A stretch of DNA of 14,794 bases from Terriglobales bacterium (lineage in GTDB: Bacteria; Acidobacteriota; Terriglobia; Terriglobales; Acidobacteriaceae), in assembly GCA_030043575.1 (NCBI GenBank), contig JASHXK010000427.1, forward strand, positions 1-14,794, written 5' to 3'. This document shows positions 7,055-13,891 of this stretch, piece after piece. Every line of letters begins with the position of its first letter. The first letter of the stretch is position 1. Position numbers and translations under genes: made by a program. Below the pieces are notes generated by a model. It was not told the origin of the DNA and made no database searches. It was given only the letters and a program-made list of their open reading frames with translations.

Positions 7055-7612
7055 TCATCCCGCGGTGAGCGGTTTCGTTTCCGTGTGGTTGGTCAGCACG
7101 TCCTGAATCTCGACCGAGTTTGCCCCGATATGCAAAATCTTGTAGCGGCGGTCGATGATTTGTCCTTCCTTCGCCAGAAAAATGTCCTCACCTCGCAAGA
7201 GGAAGATCTGCCGATTGCCGCCCTTCGGACCGGCATAGCCGTAGAACTTCAGATCAATCGGCGGCGGTGGTGGTGGTGGCGGCGGACCTGTGTCCTGCTG
7301 CATGGCTTGCTGAACTGGCTGAGGAATTGCCGGCGGTGGCGCTTCGGAGCGGAAGATATTGCGACCGGTTCCTTTGTAGGTCACGTCCTCGCTCTCCTTC
7401 AGCAAATCAAAGCGCAGACTGGGATCAAGCGAGCGGGCAAGCAGGGTGTGAGTCTTGCGACCAGCTTTCGCGCTACCATGTTGCGCTGCTTCCGTTGCCG
7501 GAGCCGTGTCCTCACCTCCGCCCCAGAACGCATGTACAACGAGCGCGACGGCGATCACCGCCAACACACCTGCGAGGATCGTCTTGGTCTTGTTTTCGGT
7601 GCCGAGCTTCAC
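7055..7612 (-). CDS. PilP/GspC-like inner-membrane pilus assembly protein with polyproline linker
   Basis: 185-residue bitopic protein. After a short cytoplasmic start comes one membrane helix (about 11-29), a flexible periplasmic part, a conserved segment VTYKGTGRNIFRSE (77-90), then a linker with nine consecutive prolines (110-118). A small beta-rich domain follows (LKFYGYA...IFLLRGEDIFLAKEGQIIDRRYKILHIGANSVEIQD, 121-171). This is the layout of the homology-region domain of GspC/PilP, which contacts the secretin. The GTG start overlaps the pilO stop as GTGA, so it is translationally coupled. Its position after pilM-pilN-pilO is exactly that of pilP. A true PilP is usually a lipoprotein, and this one has a membrane helix without a lipobox, which is more like GspC. 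Confidence 0.78.
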   Translation of the reverse strand: MKLGTENKTKTILAGVLAVIAVALVVHAFWGGGEDTAPATEAAQHGSAKAGRKTHTLLARSLDPSLRFDLLKESEDVTYKGTGRNIFRSEAPPPAIPQPVQQAMQQDTGPPPPPPPPPIDLKFYGYAGPKGGNRQIFLLRGEDIFLAKEGQIIDRRYKILHIGANSVEIQDVLTNHTETKPLTAG

Positions 7613-8154
7613 GACTTGGCTGCTCCCGCTCGGAGGTAAGTTTCCAGTTTCAGCTGCAAACGAACGTTCCCCTGCTGCTCTCCAAGAGCGACTCCGTTGA
7701 TCAGAAAGAACATCTTGTCGCGCTCCAGGCCGTTGATAAACTTCACTTCCTGCAAGTAATCGCCTGAAAGTGCAATTTCGATGTTCAGCTTGCGCAAATC
7801 CTCGACCGGCGCTGCCTTTTCCTCATACTTGATGGCGGACAAGCGCACGTTGTTGTCGGCTGCCACTTTACCTAACTCGGCTGAGATCTCCGAATACTCC
7901 GCTGGAAAACGCCCATCGTAGAAGCCGGTGATGTCGTGCGAGGCCTGTTTCAACTTCTGATCCATGCCGCGAGTGGGTAGAACTTCCTGCTGCTTGGCAA
8001 TCAGCTGCTGCCGCATCCGGTCGTATTCGTGCTGTCGCGCCTGGCGCGAGCGTCCCGCGGGCGACAAAATATATCCCACACATACCAAGTCGAGTACGGC
8101 CAGCGCGATCACCGCCGGCATCAGCTTCTTGCGCGTCTCGCGAATGCTAGCCAT
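7609..8154 (-). CDS. pilO: Type IV pilus inner-membrane platform protein PilO
   Basis: 181 residues: short basic cytoplasmic N-terminus, one membrane helix at about 12-31, a coiled-coil stretch (36-75, rich in Arg/Gln/Glu), and a periplasmic ferredoxin-like domain. The domain contains DITGFYDGRFPAEYSEISAEL (93-113), the family's characteristic region, and ends with IEIALSGDYLQEVKFINGLERDKMFF. PilO forms heterodimers with PilN and links the cytoplasmic PilM ring to the secretin-side proteins. The ATG shares one base with the pilN stop (TGATG), and its own stop overlaps the PilP-like start, consistent with stoichiometric co-translation. Confidence 0.88.
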   Translation of the reverse strand: MASIRETRKKLMPAVIALAVLDLVCVGYILSPAGRSRQARQHEYDRMRQQLIAKQQEVLPTRGMDQKLKQASHDITGFYDGRFPAEYSEISAELGKVAADNNVRLSAIKYEEKAAPVEDLRKLNIEIALSGDYLQEVKFINGLERDKMFFLINGVALGEQQGNVRLQLKLETYLRAGAAKS

Positions 8155-8942
8155 CAGTGCCTCCTCATCGACGGTGGCGGGAGAGGCTGGGTTTGCGCTG
8201 CGTTAACGTTGGGCTGGACATTGGAACCCGGGCGGGCATTCGGTGCAACCGGCGCTGCGGGATTGCGCGCTGCGCCGGGTCCTGGCGTTACCGCAGAGGT
8301 TGGCGACGGAGCGGTCGCGGCGCCGGTCGTGGCATCAGCGGTCTGGGTCTCATCGGCTTCCGTCATGCCCGGAACATAGATGGCAGCGATGTCGAACTGA
8401 ATGGCGCCCCCCTGACTCTGCTCACTGGTATTGGTCACCACGGTCTCAGCCACCACTTGCGGCTCATGGAAGTGAGTGGACTTCTCCATGTTACGCACCA
8501 TCTCCACAGCGCGGTCGCGCGAATCCGTCGCCACGATGACATGCAGCACCAGATCGCCGGTCTTGCTATATTCCGGCTTCATGGAAGTGACGTGCAGCTC
8601 AGGCGGCACAATCTTTTCCATCACGGTGAAGATGTGCGTCCACGACATGGACTTGCGAGCAAACAACTCGTTGAGAAACTCGGACTGGTCGGCGATCGCC
8701 TTGTTGGCTGGGCGGTTTAGAATGGCGCGCGCCTGCGCCTCTTCATGGTTCAGCGCGTCCATCTGGCGCTGCACGTCGGCCAGCTTCTGGTTGATAATAC
8801 GTGAGTGCACTCGTTGATAGAGAATGTAGGCCACCAGCACAATGGCCAGCACGGCCAGGCCGGCGATCAGCATCGTCATCCGCCGCTTGTATTCACGGGC
8901 GACTTCGTACGGCTGAGTGGCGAGATTGATATTGATTCGCAT
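8154..8942 (-). CDS. pilN: Type IV pilus assembly protein PilN
   Basis: 262 residues. The N-terminus MRININLATQPYE is a variant of the INLLP peptide that PilN inserts into a groove of PilM. It is followed by a basic patch, a membrane helix at about 23-43, a coiled coil (45-75), and a periplasmic ferredoxin-like domain (to about 190) with SWTHIFTVMEKIVPPELHVTSM. Beyond the usual domain there is a 70-residue Ala/Pro/Thr-rich tail (about 193-262) ending in a basic PSMRRH. This tail is not part of the standard PilN domain and is probably disordered. The start overlaps the pilM stop by one base (TGATG). Confidence 0.88.
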   Translation of the reverse strand: MRININLATQPYEVAREYKRRMTMLIAGLAVLAIVLVAYILYQRVHSRIINQKLADVQRQMDALNHEEAQARAILNRPANKAIADQSEFLNELFARKSMSWTHIFTVMEKIVPPELHVTSMKPEYSKTGDLVLHVIVATDSRDRAVEMVRNMEKSTHFHEPQVVAETVVTNTSEQSQGGAIQFDIAAIYVPGMTEADETQTADATTGAATAPSPTSAVTPGPGAARNPAAPVAPNARPGSNVQPNVNAAQTQPLPPPSMRRH

Positions 8943-9829
8943 CAGAAAACCAGAGCTCCGACCACTCCGGCCAAGGCCGAGCGCGGCACATTGCCGGTAA
9001 CGGCTCCGGCTGCCATGTCAGAAACCAACTCTTCCACGCGAATGCCCGAGCCGGCCAAGGCCTCCTGCAGGGCCTGCGCCGATTGCACGCCGGTAACCAG
9101 CAGGCGGTCTACACTCACTCCGTATCGATCTTCGAAGTAGACCAGGGACGTATTGACGTCGTCGACGAGCGATTCACCAGTTACGGCAGCGCCACCATTA
9201 TCGAGTGCGCGATACAGCAATATTTGATCCTGATCGACGATGGCAAAGGTCGTGGTGCCGCGTTCGACCTTGATGACCATGGCCGGGCGCGAGGCATCGG
9301 CCAGTCCCAGTGCAGCCAGGGTTGAAGGCAATACGGAGCCCGGGTTATAGCCGGCTTCGCTGACCAAAGATTCATATTCTTCCAGAACGCTGCGCGGAGT
9401 CACGGCAGCCACCACGCGGATTGGAAGCGACGTTCCCTGGCGATCGAACGAAACCGAGGACTGTTCCACGTCGAAGGGCAAGGACTTCTTCAAGCGAAAG
9501 CGGACGACCGCATCCGCATCTTGCGGTTTTTCCGGAAATGTTTCGAAATCCAGAAGCATCACGCGGGTGGTCGCGTCGGGAATGATGAGGCAGATGTCAC
9601 GCGCACGCCCCGCCACCGCGGCCAGCGAGTCGCGTAGCGCCGGTACAAGTTTGGCACGGTCCGGCAGATTCGCTTGCTGGAGCCCAGGAGTGAGCAGGCC
9701 TGCCGGCAAAGCCGCTGCTGCCGCGGCTTCGAGCATGGTCGCGCCGTCGGCCGCACGCACGGCCACAATACGATCGGCGCTGATTTCACAGGCGACGCGG
9801 GGACGCGTGATGTTCTTAGTGGTTGGCAC
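8942..9829 (-). CDS. pilM: Type IV pilus assembly protein PilM (actin-like), nucleotide-binding loops degenerate
   Basis: 295-residue cytoplasmic actin-like protein that anchors PilN and contacts the assembly ATPase. Recognised by order (pilM-N-O-P) and by RFRLKKSLPFDVEQ (110-123), VAAVTPRSVLEEY (140-152), SVLPSTLAALGL (165-176) and LLVTGV (243-248). The usual DIGSSSVK phosphate loop near the N-terminus is replaced by CEISADRIVAVR (14-25), and the second loop reads KVERGTTTF (187-195). Binding of ATP is therefore uncertain. It is shorter than the roughly 350 residues common in proteobacteria. The GTG start has no visible Shine-Dalgarno sequence; a heptanucleotide array and an in-frame TAG lie directly upstream, and no better start exists. 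Confidence 0.85.
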   Translation of the reverse strand: MPTTKNITRPRVACEISADRIVAVRAADGATMLEAAAAAALPAGLLTPGLQQANLPDRAKLVPALRDSLAAVAGRARDICLIIPDATTRVMLLDFETFPEKPQDADAVVRFRLKKSLPFDVEQSSVSFDRQGTSLPIRVVAAVTPRSVLEEYESLVSEAGYNPGSVLPSTLAALGLADASRPAMVIKVERGTTTFAIVDQDQILLYRALDNGGAAVTGESLVDDVNTSLVYFEDRYGVSVDRLLVTGVQSAQALQEALAGSGIRVEELVSDMAAGAVTGNVPRSALAGVVGALVF

Positions 9830-9832
9830 GGT

Positions 9833-9924
9833 ATTGGCTGTTGGCTATCGGCTGTCAGCTATCGGTTAAACCTTAAGATCCCTCCCAATGCTGAGCTGAC
9901 GGCTGACGGCCGATAGCCGACGGC
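9833..9924. repeat. Inverted pair of heptanucleotide arrays, pilB-pilM junction
   Basis: The left array has five units of 7 bases (9833-9867: ATTGGCT, GTTGGCT, ATCGGCT, GTCAGCT, ATCGGTT). The right array has four units in the opposite orientation (9894-9921: AGCTGAC, GGCTGAC, GGCCGAT, AGCCGAC). Positions 9837-9859 and 9902-9924 pair over 23 bases with three differences, all transitions that would leave G-U or A-C pairs. The loop is 42 bases. The array ends within four bases of the pilM start codon and five bases from the end of pilB, so it fills essentially the whole gap. Confidence 0.85.
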
Positions 9925-9928
9925 TTCT

Positions 9929-11578
9929 TTATCTCGTCGTCTCAATGAACGTGACCTTGTTGATCTCTTTCAACGTGGTCAGGCCACGTCTCACTCTATC
10001 AATTGCCGACTCGCGGAGGAAATGCATTCCCTCTTCTTTTGCGGTACGGCGGATTTCGCTGCTGGGTTTCTTGGCCAGAATCATTTCACGCACATTGTCG
10101 GTCAGCTCGAGCAGTTCGTGAATTGCGGTTCTGCCGCGGAAGCCGGTACCCGCGCATTCAATGCAGCCCTCGCCTTCATAAAACGCGAAACTTGCCCATT
10201 CTTTCGGATCCAGGCCGCTCGCTTCCAGCTCTTCCGGAGAAAAATGAATTTCCTTCTTGCAAAACTCGCAGATCAGCCGCACCAGCCGCTGCGCGAGGAT
10301 GCAGTTCAATGCCGAAACGAAGTTGTAAGCCTCGACACCCATGTTCAGGAATCGGCCGAGGACATCGACTACGTTGTTGGCGTGGACAGTCGTGAAAACC
10401 AGGTGCCCGGTGAGCGCGGAGTTGATGGCGATCTGCGCGGTTTCAGTGTCGCGGATTTCGCCCACCATGATCTTGTCGGGATCGTGACGCAGAATGGAGC
10501 GCAGTCCGCGAGCGAAGGTCAGACCTTTCTTTTCATTGACCGGAATCTGCGTGATGCCGCGAATCTGATATTCGACCGGGTCTTCGATCGTGATCAGTTT
10601 ATCTTCATCGGTCTTGATCTCGTTGAGCGCAGCGTAAAGCGTGGTCGTTTTGCCGGAGCCGGTTGGGCCGGTAACCAGCACCATGCCGTAGGGCTCCTTG
10701 ATGTAACGGCGGAACTTGCGCAGGTCCTCGTCGCTGAAGCCCACCACGTCGAGCGTGAGTTTGTGGAACTTCTCGCTCATCGATTCTTTGTCGAGCACGC
10801 GGAGCACGGCGTCCTCGCCGTGAATTGACGGCATGACCGAGACGCGGAAGTCGATGGAGCGGCCGTTATAGCGCACGCGGAAACGGCCGTCCTGCGGCAC
10901 GCGGCGCTCGGAGATGTCGAGTTCACTCATGACTTTGATACGCGAGATGATGGTCGAGTGATGTTCCTTGGCGATGGGCTGCATGGCCTGTTGCAGCACG
11001 CCGTCGATGCGGTACTTGATGACGACGGAGTCGTCGCGCGTCTCGATGTGAATATCGCTGGCCCGCCGCTGCAAAGCAGTGAAGATGGTGGTGTCGACCA
11101 GGCGGATGATCGGGCTGATGTCGGCCTCAGCCGTCAGCTTCTCGATCGAGATAGTCTCGTCGGAGTTCTCGTCTTCCGCGATCACATCGAGAGCAAAGCC
11201 TTCGCTGGCTTCCTCCAGCACGCGCTGCGACTGCTCGGTCTTCTTGAGGATGTCGTTGATCTGGGTGAGCGTGGCGACCTTGGTCGAGATCCGGCGGCCC
11301 AAAAGCAGGCCGATCTCGTCAATCATCATCAGCTGGCTGGGATCGGCAATGGCGATCAGCAGCCTGCCGTCAGCCTTGTCCTCGAGCGGGACGAAGTTAT
11401 AGCGGAACATCAGGTCGACGGGGATCTTGCGGAACAACTCGTGCTGAATGTGAAAGTTTTTCAGATCCACAAACTCGCAACGATAGCGCCGCGCCAGATC
11501 TTGACCGCGCTCGATCTCATCGCCGGTGGCGATACCGCCGTTGCCGCCTACGAAGATTGCTTTTGGTGGTGTTGCCAT
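9929..11578 (-). CDS. pilB: Type IV pilus assembly (extension) ATPase PilB / GspE family
   Basis: 549-residue hexameric secretion ATPase that powers pilus extension at the inner membrane. Domains: N-terminal MshE/GspE_N region (about 20-120), N2 domain, then the AAA+ core. Motifs are complete: Walker A GPTGSGKT (304-311), Asp box ITIEDPVEYQ (329-338), Walker B-like IMVGEIRD (370-377), and His box TGHLVFTTVHANN (390-402). A zinc-type tetracysteine, CEFC (437-440) and CIEC (472-475), is typical of PilB/GspE and absent from PilT, which argues for an extension rather than a retraction motor. The ATG is preceded by a heptamer array whose last units (GCGAAGG, GCGGATT) provide the only purine-rich stretch that could act as ribosome binding site. 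It precedes pilM and follows pilC in transcription order. Confidence 0.94.
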   Translation of the reverse strand: MATPPKAIFVGGNGGIATGDEIERGQDLARRYRCEFVDLKNFHIQHELFRKIPVDLMFRYNFVPLEDKADGRLLIAIADPSQLMMIDEIGLLLGRRISTKVATLTQINDILKKTEQSQRVLEEASEGFALDVIAEDENSDETISIEKLTAEADISPIIRLVDTTIFTALQRRASDIHIETRDDSVVIKYRIDGVLQQAMQPIAKEHHSTIISRIKVMSELDISERRVPQDGRFRVRYNGRSIDFRVSVMPSIHGEDAVLRVLDKESMSEKFHKLTLDVVGFSDEDLRKFRRYIKEPYGMVLVTGPTGSGKTTTLYAALNEIKTDEDKLITIEDPVEYQIRGITQIPVNEKKGLTFARGLRSILRHDPDKIMVGEIRDTETAQIAINSALTGHLVFTTVHANNVVDVLGRFLNMGVEAYNFVSALNCILAQRLVRLICEFCKKEIHFSPEELEASGLDPKEWASFAFYEGEGCIECAGTGFRGRTAIHELLELTDNVREMILAKKPSSEIRRTAKEEGMHFLRESAIDRVRRGLTTLKEINKVTFIETTR

Positions 11579-11582
11579 AAAA

Positions 11583-11610
11583 TCCGCCCTTCGCTATTCG
11601 CCTTTCGCCG
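11583..11610. repeat. Heptanucleotide array abutting the pilB start
   Basis: Three clean 7-base units on the plus strand (TTCGCTA 11590-11596, TTCGCCT 11597-11603, TTCGCCG 11604-11610) and a degenerate fourth (TCCGCCC 11583-11589). Read on the gene strand they are GCGAANN words ending four bases before the pilB ATG. No inverted partner occurs in this gap, but the same word forms both arms of the array near mutM. Confidence 0.75.
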
Positions 11611-11616
11611 GTGCCG

Positions 11617-11684
11617 GCTCTTAGCTCTTAGCAATCGATCAGTCGACGTTTTGATTGCTAAAAGCTAAGAGCTAACAGCTCATA
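11617..11684. repeat. Inverted heptanucleotide arrays forming a 20-base stem, pilC-pilB junction
   Basis: The left part repeats GCTCTTA (11617-11630). The right part repeats GCTAAAA, GCTAAGA, GCTAACA (11657-11677) and a degenerate unit. Arms 11617-11636 and 11653-11672 are reverse complements over 20 bases with a single difference, which is a G-U pair in the pilC-pilB transcript. The 16-base loop contains GTCGAC. There is no T-run after the stem, so it is not a standard intrinsic terminator for pilC. The right end lies seven bases from the pilC stop codon. Confidence 0.85.
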
Positions 11685-11690
11685 TCTTCT

Positions 11691-12899
11691 TCAATGCAGA
11701 CTTCCCGCGCCCAGGCTGAAGATCGGTAGATAAAGCGAGATCAGCACAAAGGCCACGACCACGCCCATGACGATGAGGATGATCGGCTCGATCAGCGACA
11801 TCGCGGTCGCCAGCGCGTTGTTGACGTCTTCCTCATAGAACTCGGCAATCGAGTTCAGCATCGCCGGCAAAGCGCCCGTCGACTCGCCGACTTCAATCAT
11901 TTCTACTGACATCTCAGGAAAGACCTTTGTCTCTTCCAGGCTCTTGGCCAGCCCCTGGCCCTCACGTACGCTGCGCGTCGAGCTTTCGATGCCGTGCGCC
12001 ATCAGGCGGCTTTGCATCGATTCGCCAGCCGTCTCGAGCGACGGCACCAGCGGCAATCCGCCCGACAGCAGCGTCGACAGCATTCGCGAAAACACCGCTA
12101 CCTGATATTTCAACCAAATATCGCCCAGCATGGGAGTTCTCAGTTTGATGCGGTCCATGTACGTCGAGCCGCTCTCGCTCCTCATCCAGCGCCACCCAAA
12201 GAACCCCACGATAACGAGCACTCCGAGCGCATAAACCGAATAGGCTTTGGCATTGACGCCGATGGCCAACATCAGCGAGGTCATGGGCGGCAGATCGCCG
12301 CCCAGGGTGTGATACAAATCCGCAAATTTGGGGACGACAAAGGTGATGAGGAAGGTCAGCATCACAATGAGCACGGCCACCAGCAAGGCCGGATACACGA
12401 GAGATGAAATCAGCTTTTTGCGAAAGCTCACAGACAGACGCTGGAAGGAAATATAGCGGCCGAGAACTTCTTCCAGGTTGCCGCTCTTTTCGCCCGCCAG
12501 CAGGGTCGTAGTGTAGACCTTGGGAAATACCTTCTGGGCCTCGAAGGCCTCCGACAACAATTCGCCGCCACGCACACGGTCGCGCACATTCTGCAATACG
12601 GAGCGGAAGAATGGATTGCGCTGGCGCTTGATCAGCAGTTCCAGCGATTGAATGATCGGCAGTCCGGCATGAATCAGGGTAACGAACTGCTGATTGAAGA
12701 TGACAAACTGCTCCTGCTTGACCTTGCGGCGGCGGGGCAGATTGAACTCGGTAGAAAGCAGCCCCTTGGTCTTAATCGAATAGACAAAATAGCCTTGCTG
12801 CGAGAAGCGGTCGCGGATCTCAGCCGCCGAGGCGCCATTCTCGACCTGCTCTAGAACGTGCCCCCGCTCGTCGGCCATTTTGATGGTGTATTCGGCCAT
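11691..12899 (-). CDS. pilC: Type IV pilus inner-membrane platform protein PilC / GspF family
   Basis: 402 residues with two T2SSF repeats (about 65-190 and 265-395) and three membrane helices (about 168-190, 220-238, 370-393). Diagnostic stretches are QQFVTLIHAGLPIIQSLELL (70-89) and its second copy FSRMLSTLLSGGLPLVPSLE (270-289). The tight turns LLAGEKSGNLEEVL (133-146) and MIEVGESTGALPAML (334-348) also repeat between the two halves. PilC sits at the base of the pilus and is driven by PilB to feed pilin into the fibre. The ATG has no obvious Shine-Dalgarno; the 11 bases around the start (GATTTTATGGC) are identical to those around the pilB start. It is transcribed after lolA across a repeat-filled gap of about 250 bases. 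Confidence 0.94.
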   Translation of the reverse strand: MAEYTIKMADERGHVLEQVENGASAAEIRDRFSQQGYFVYSIKTKGLLSTEFNLPRRRKVKQEQFVIFNQQFVTLIHAGLPIIQSLELLIKRQRNPFFRSVLQNVRDRVRGGELLSEAFEAQKVFPKVYTTTLLAGEKSGNLEEVLGRYISFQRLSVSFRKKLISSLVYPALLVAVLIVMLTFLITFVVPKFADLYHTLGGDLPPMTSLMLAIGVNAKAYSVYALGVLVIVGFFGWRWMRSESGSTYMDRIKLRTPMLGDIWLKYQVAVFSRMLSTLLSGGLPLVPSLETAGESMQSRLMAHGIESSTRSVREGQGLAKSLEETKVFPEMSVEMIEVGESTGALPAMLNSIAEFYEEDVNNALATAMSLIEPIILIVMGVVVAFVLISLYLPIFSLGAGSLH

Positions 12900-12953
12900 A
12901 AAATCAGAAAGTCCCGCGGAGAGGGTGTTGACTGTAGTCTAACAGCTTCCGCT

Positions 12954-13154
12954 GTCGGCTATCGGCTGTCAGCCGTCGGCTAACAGGCTGCCGAAACACT
13001 CTGTGCGCCCGTTTTATGTCGCCGGCTGAAGCCGGCTCGCATTAAGAATAAACAGCTTATCGGCAGGACTAAAGTCGTGCCCTGACACGAAGCGTTCGAG
13101 ATCCGATTTTTCCCGCTGCCTGTATAAGCTGATGGCTGATAGCCGACGGCCGAA
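12954..13154. repeat. Inverted pair of heptanucleotide arrays, lolA-pilC gap
   Basis: The left array has units GTCGGCT, ATCGGCT, GTCAGCC, GTCGGCT (12954-12981). The right array has AGCTGAT, GGCTGAT, AGCCGAC, GGCCGAA (13127-13154). Each is four units of exactly 7 bases, and the two arms match in inverted orientation at 22 of 28 positions. They use the same RGCYGAY word as the pilB-pilM junction and bracket about 145 bases that contain two other short palindromes. The right array touches the end of lolA. No gene is visible in this gap. Confidence 0.82.
13021..13081. repeat. REP-like pair of short palindromes between lolA and pilC
   Basis: The first palindrome is perfect: GCCGGCT-GA-AGCCGGC (13021-13036). 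The second is GGCAGGACT-AA-AGTCGTGCC (13062-13081), 9-base arms with one mismatch. Both share a purine-rich two-base centre around a CT/AG hinge. The pairing of two such hairpins about 25 bases apart resembles repetitive extragenic palindrome units. I infer, without a genome search, that they are dispersed copies and not local regulatory sites. Confidence 0.5.
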
Positions 13155-13156
13155 AA

Positions 13157-13825
13157 CTATTCCAACATCTCCGTTCCTGCCACGATCTCTACGCCGGGGG
13201 GCGGGACGAAGCGAAATTGTGCGTCTGGTATTTCGACGTTTTCCTTTTGCTGAAGAAAGCGGAATTCGGTCGTAGAACCGTCGATCTCTTGCACGACGAT
13301 CCGTGTGATCAGGCCATCGGGCGAGACTTCCACAAGCGTTTGTTCCATCCGATCCCCCATTCCTTTGGGAACACCTCGCAGCACGACATCGCCGGCGAAA
13401 GCCGGCTTCTCATCGGACGCGACGGAAAGGCCTTCGAGTTCTTTTTCCAGCTTGGTTTTGCCGAGGAGATAGCGCAGGGGCGAGCGCAGATCGTCGAGTT
13501 GCTTGACCGGCGTGCGGCGCGCCTGGCTCTCACCAGGAACGTAGAACCACGCCATCTGCCCGTCGGTCAGAAACATCTTGGGACGTGGCTGATCGTAATC
13601 CCAGCGCATGCGGCCCGGCTTCTTGAGCAGGAGCGTGCCGCTCTCGGTGCGCGAGATGCCGGCGCCTGTGTAGGTTTCGGTGAATCGAGCCTCCAGGCTG
13701 TGCAGGTGGTCGTAGCGCTGGTCGACTTTCGCGGCCAGGGCGTGAACGTCTGTTTGACCCAGTAGCGGCAGAGTGCAGAGCAAAAGCAAAACGCTTGCGG
13801 CAAATGCGCGAAAGCTCCCGCTCAT
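13157..13825 (-). CDS. lolA: LolA-like outer-membrane lipoprotein carrier protein
   Basis: 222 residues from the chosen ATG. A Sec signal peptide is clear (basic SFRAF, then hydrophobic AASVLLLLCTLPLLG), followed by the LolA fold. Recognisable parts are LAAKVDQRYDHLHSLEARFTETY (30-52), GTLLLKKPGRMRWDYDQP (63-80, the family hallmark), and DGQMAWFYVPGESQARR (88-104). A C-terminal beta-region with GSTTEFRFLQQKENVEIPDAQFRFVPPPGVEIV follows. LolA ferries lipoproteins through the periplasm. Lying between a pilin and pilC it may serve a pilus lipoprotein, but this is inference. Start choice is uncertain. The ATG has no Shine-Dalgarno and sits in a hairpin loop; in-frame TTG codons at 13855 (TAAGG eight bases upstream) and 13879 are alternatives. 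Confidence 0.85.
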   Translation of the reverse strand: MSGSFRAFAASVLLLLCTLPLLGQTDVHALAAKVDQRYDHLHSLEARFTETYTGAGISRTESGTLLLKKPGRMRWDYDQPRPKMFLTDGQMAWFYVPGESQARRTPVKQLDDLRSPLRYLLGKTKLEKELEGLSVASDEKPAFAGDVVLRGVPKGMGDRMEQTLVEVSPDGLITRIVVQEIDGSTTEFRFLQQKENVEIPDAQFRFVPPPGVEIVAGTEMLE

Positions 13826-13839
13826 CGCACGGGAGCTTT
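13811..13839 (-). promoter_or_regulatory. Hairpin enclosing the candidate lolA start codon
   Basis: AAAGCTCCCG (13811-13820) and CGGGAGCTTT (13830-13839) are perfect 10-base complements separated by nine bases. In the transcript the ATG at 13825 lies in the loop and both arms are base-paired. Unusually, no ribosome binding site precedes this ATG. The structure could limit initiation, or it could show that translation really starts at an upstream TTG. Confidence 0.6.
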
Positions 13840-13891
13840 GCTGAGATAGCGACAATTGAGAGACCTTAGACGCGAGCAAGATTCCTAAGAG

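Noticed and set aside
10022..10828. 268-codon open frame, plus a 236-codon one at 10958-11668, on the plus strand opposite pilB
   Set aside because: Both are antisense to the PilB ATPase core and are explained by its codon pattern.
9833..13154. CRISPR array as an explanation of the repeated palindromic words
   Set aside because: Units are 7 bases and directly adjacent with no spacers of constant length, and there are no cas genes.
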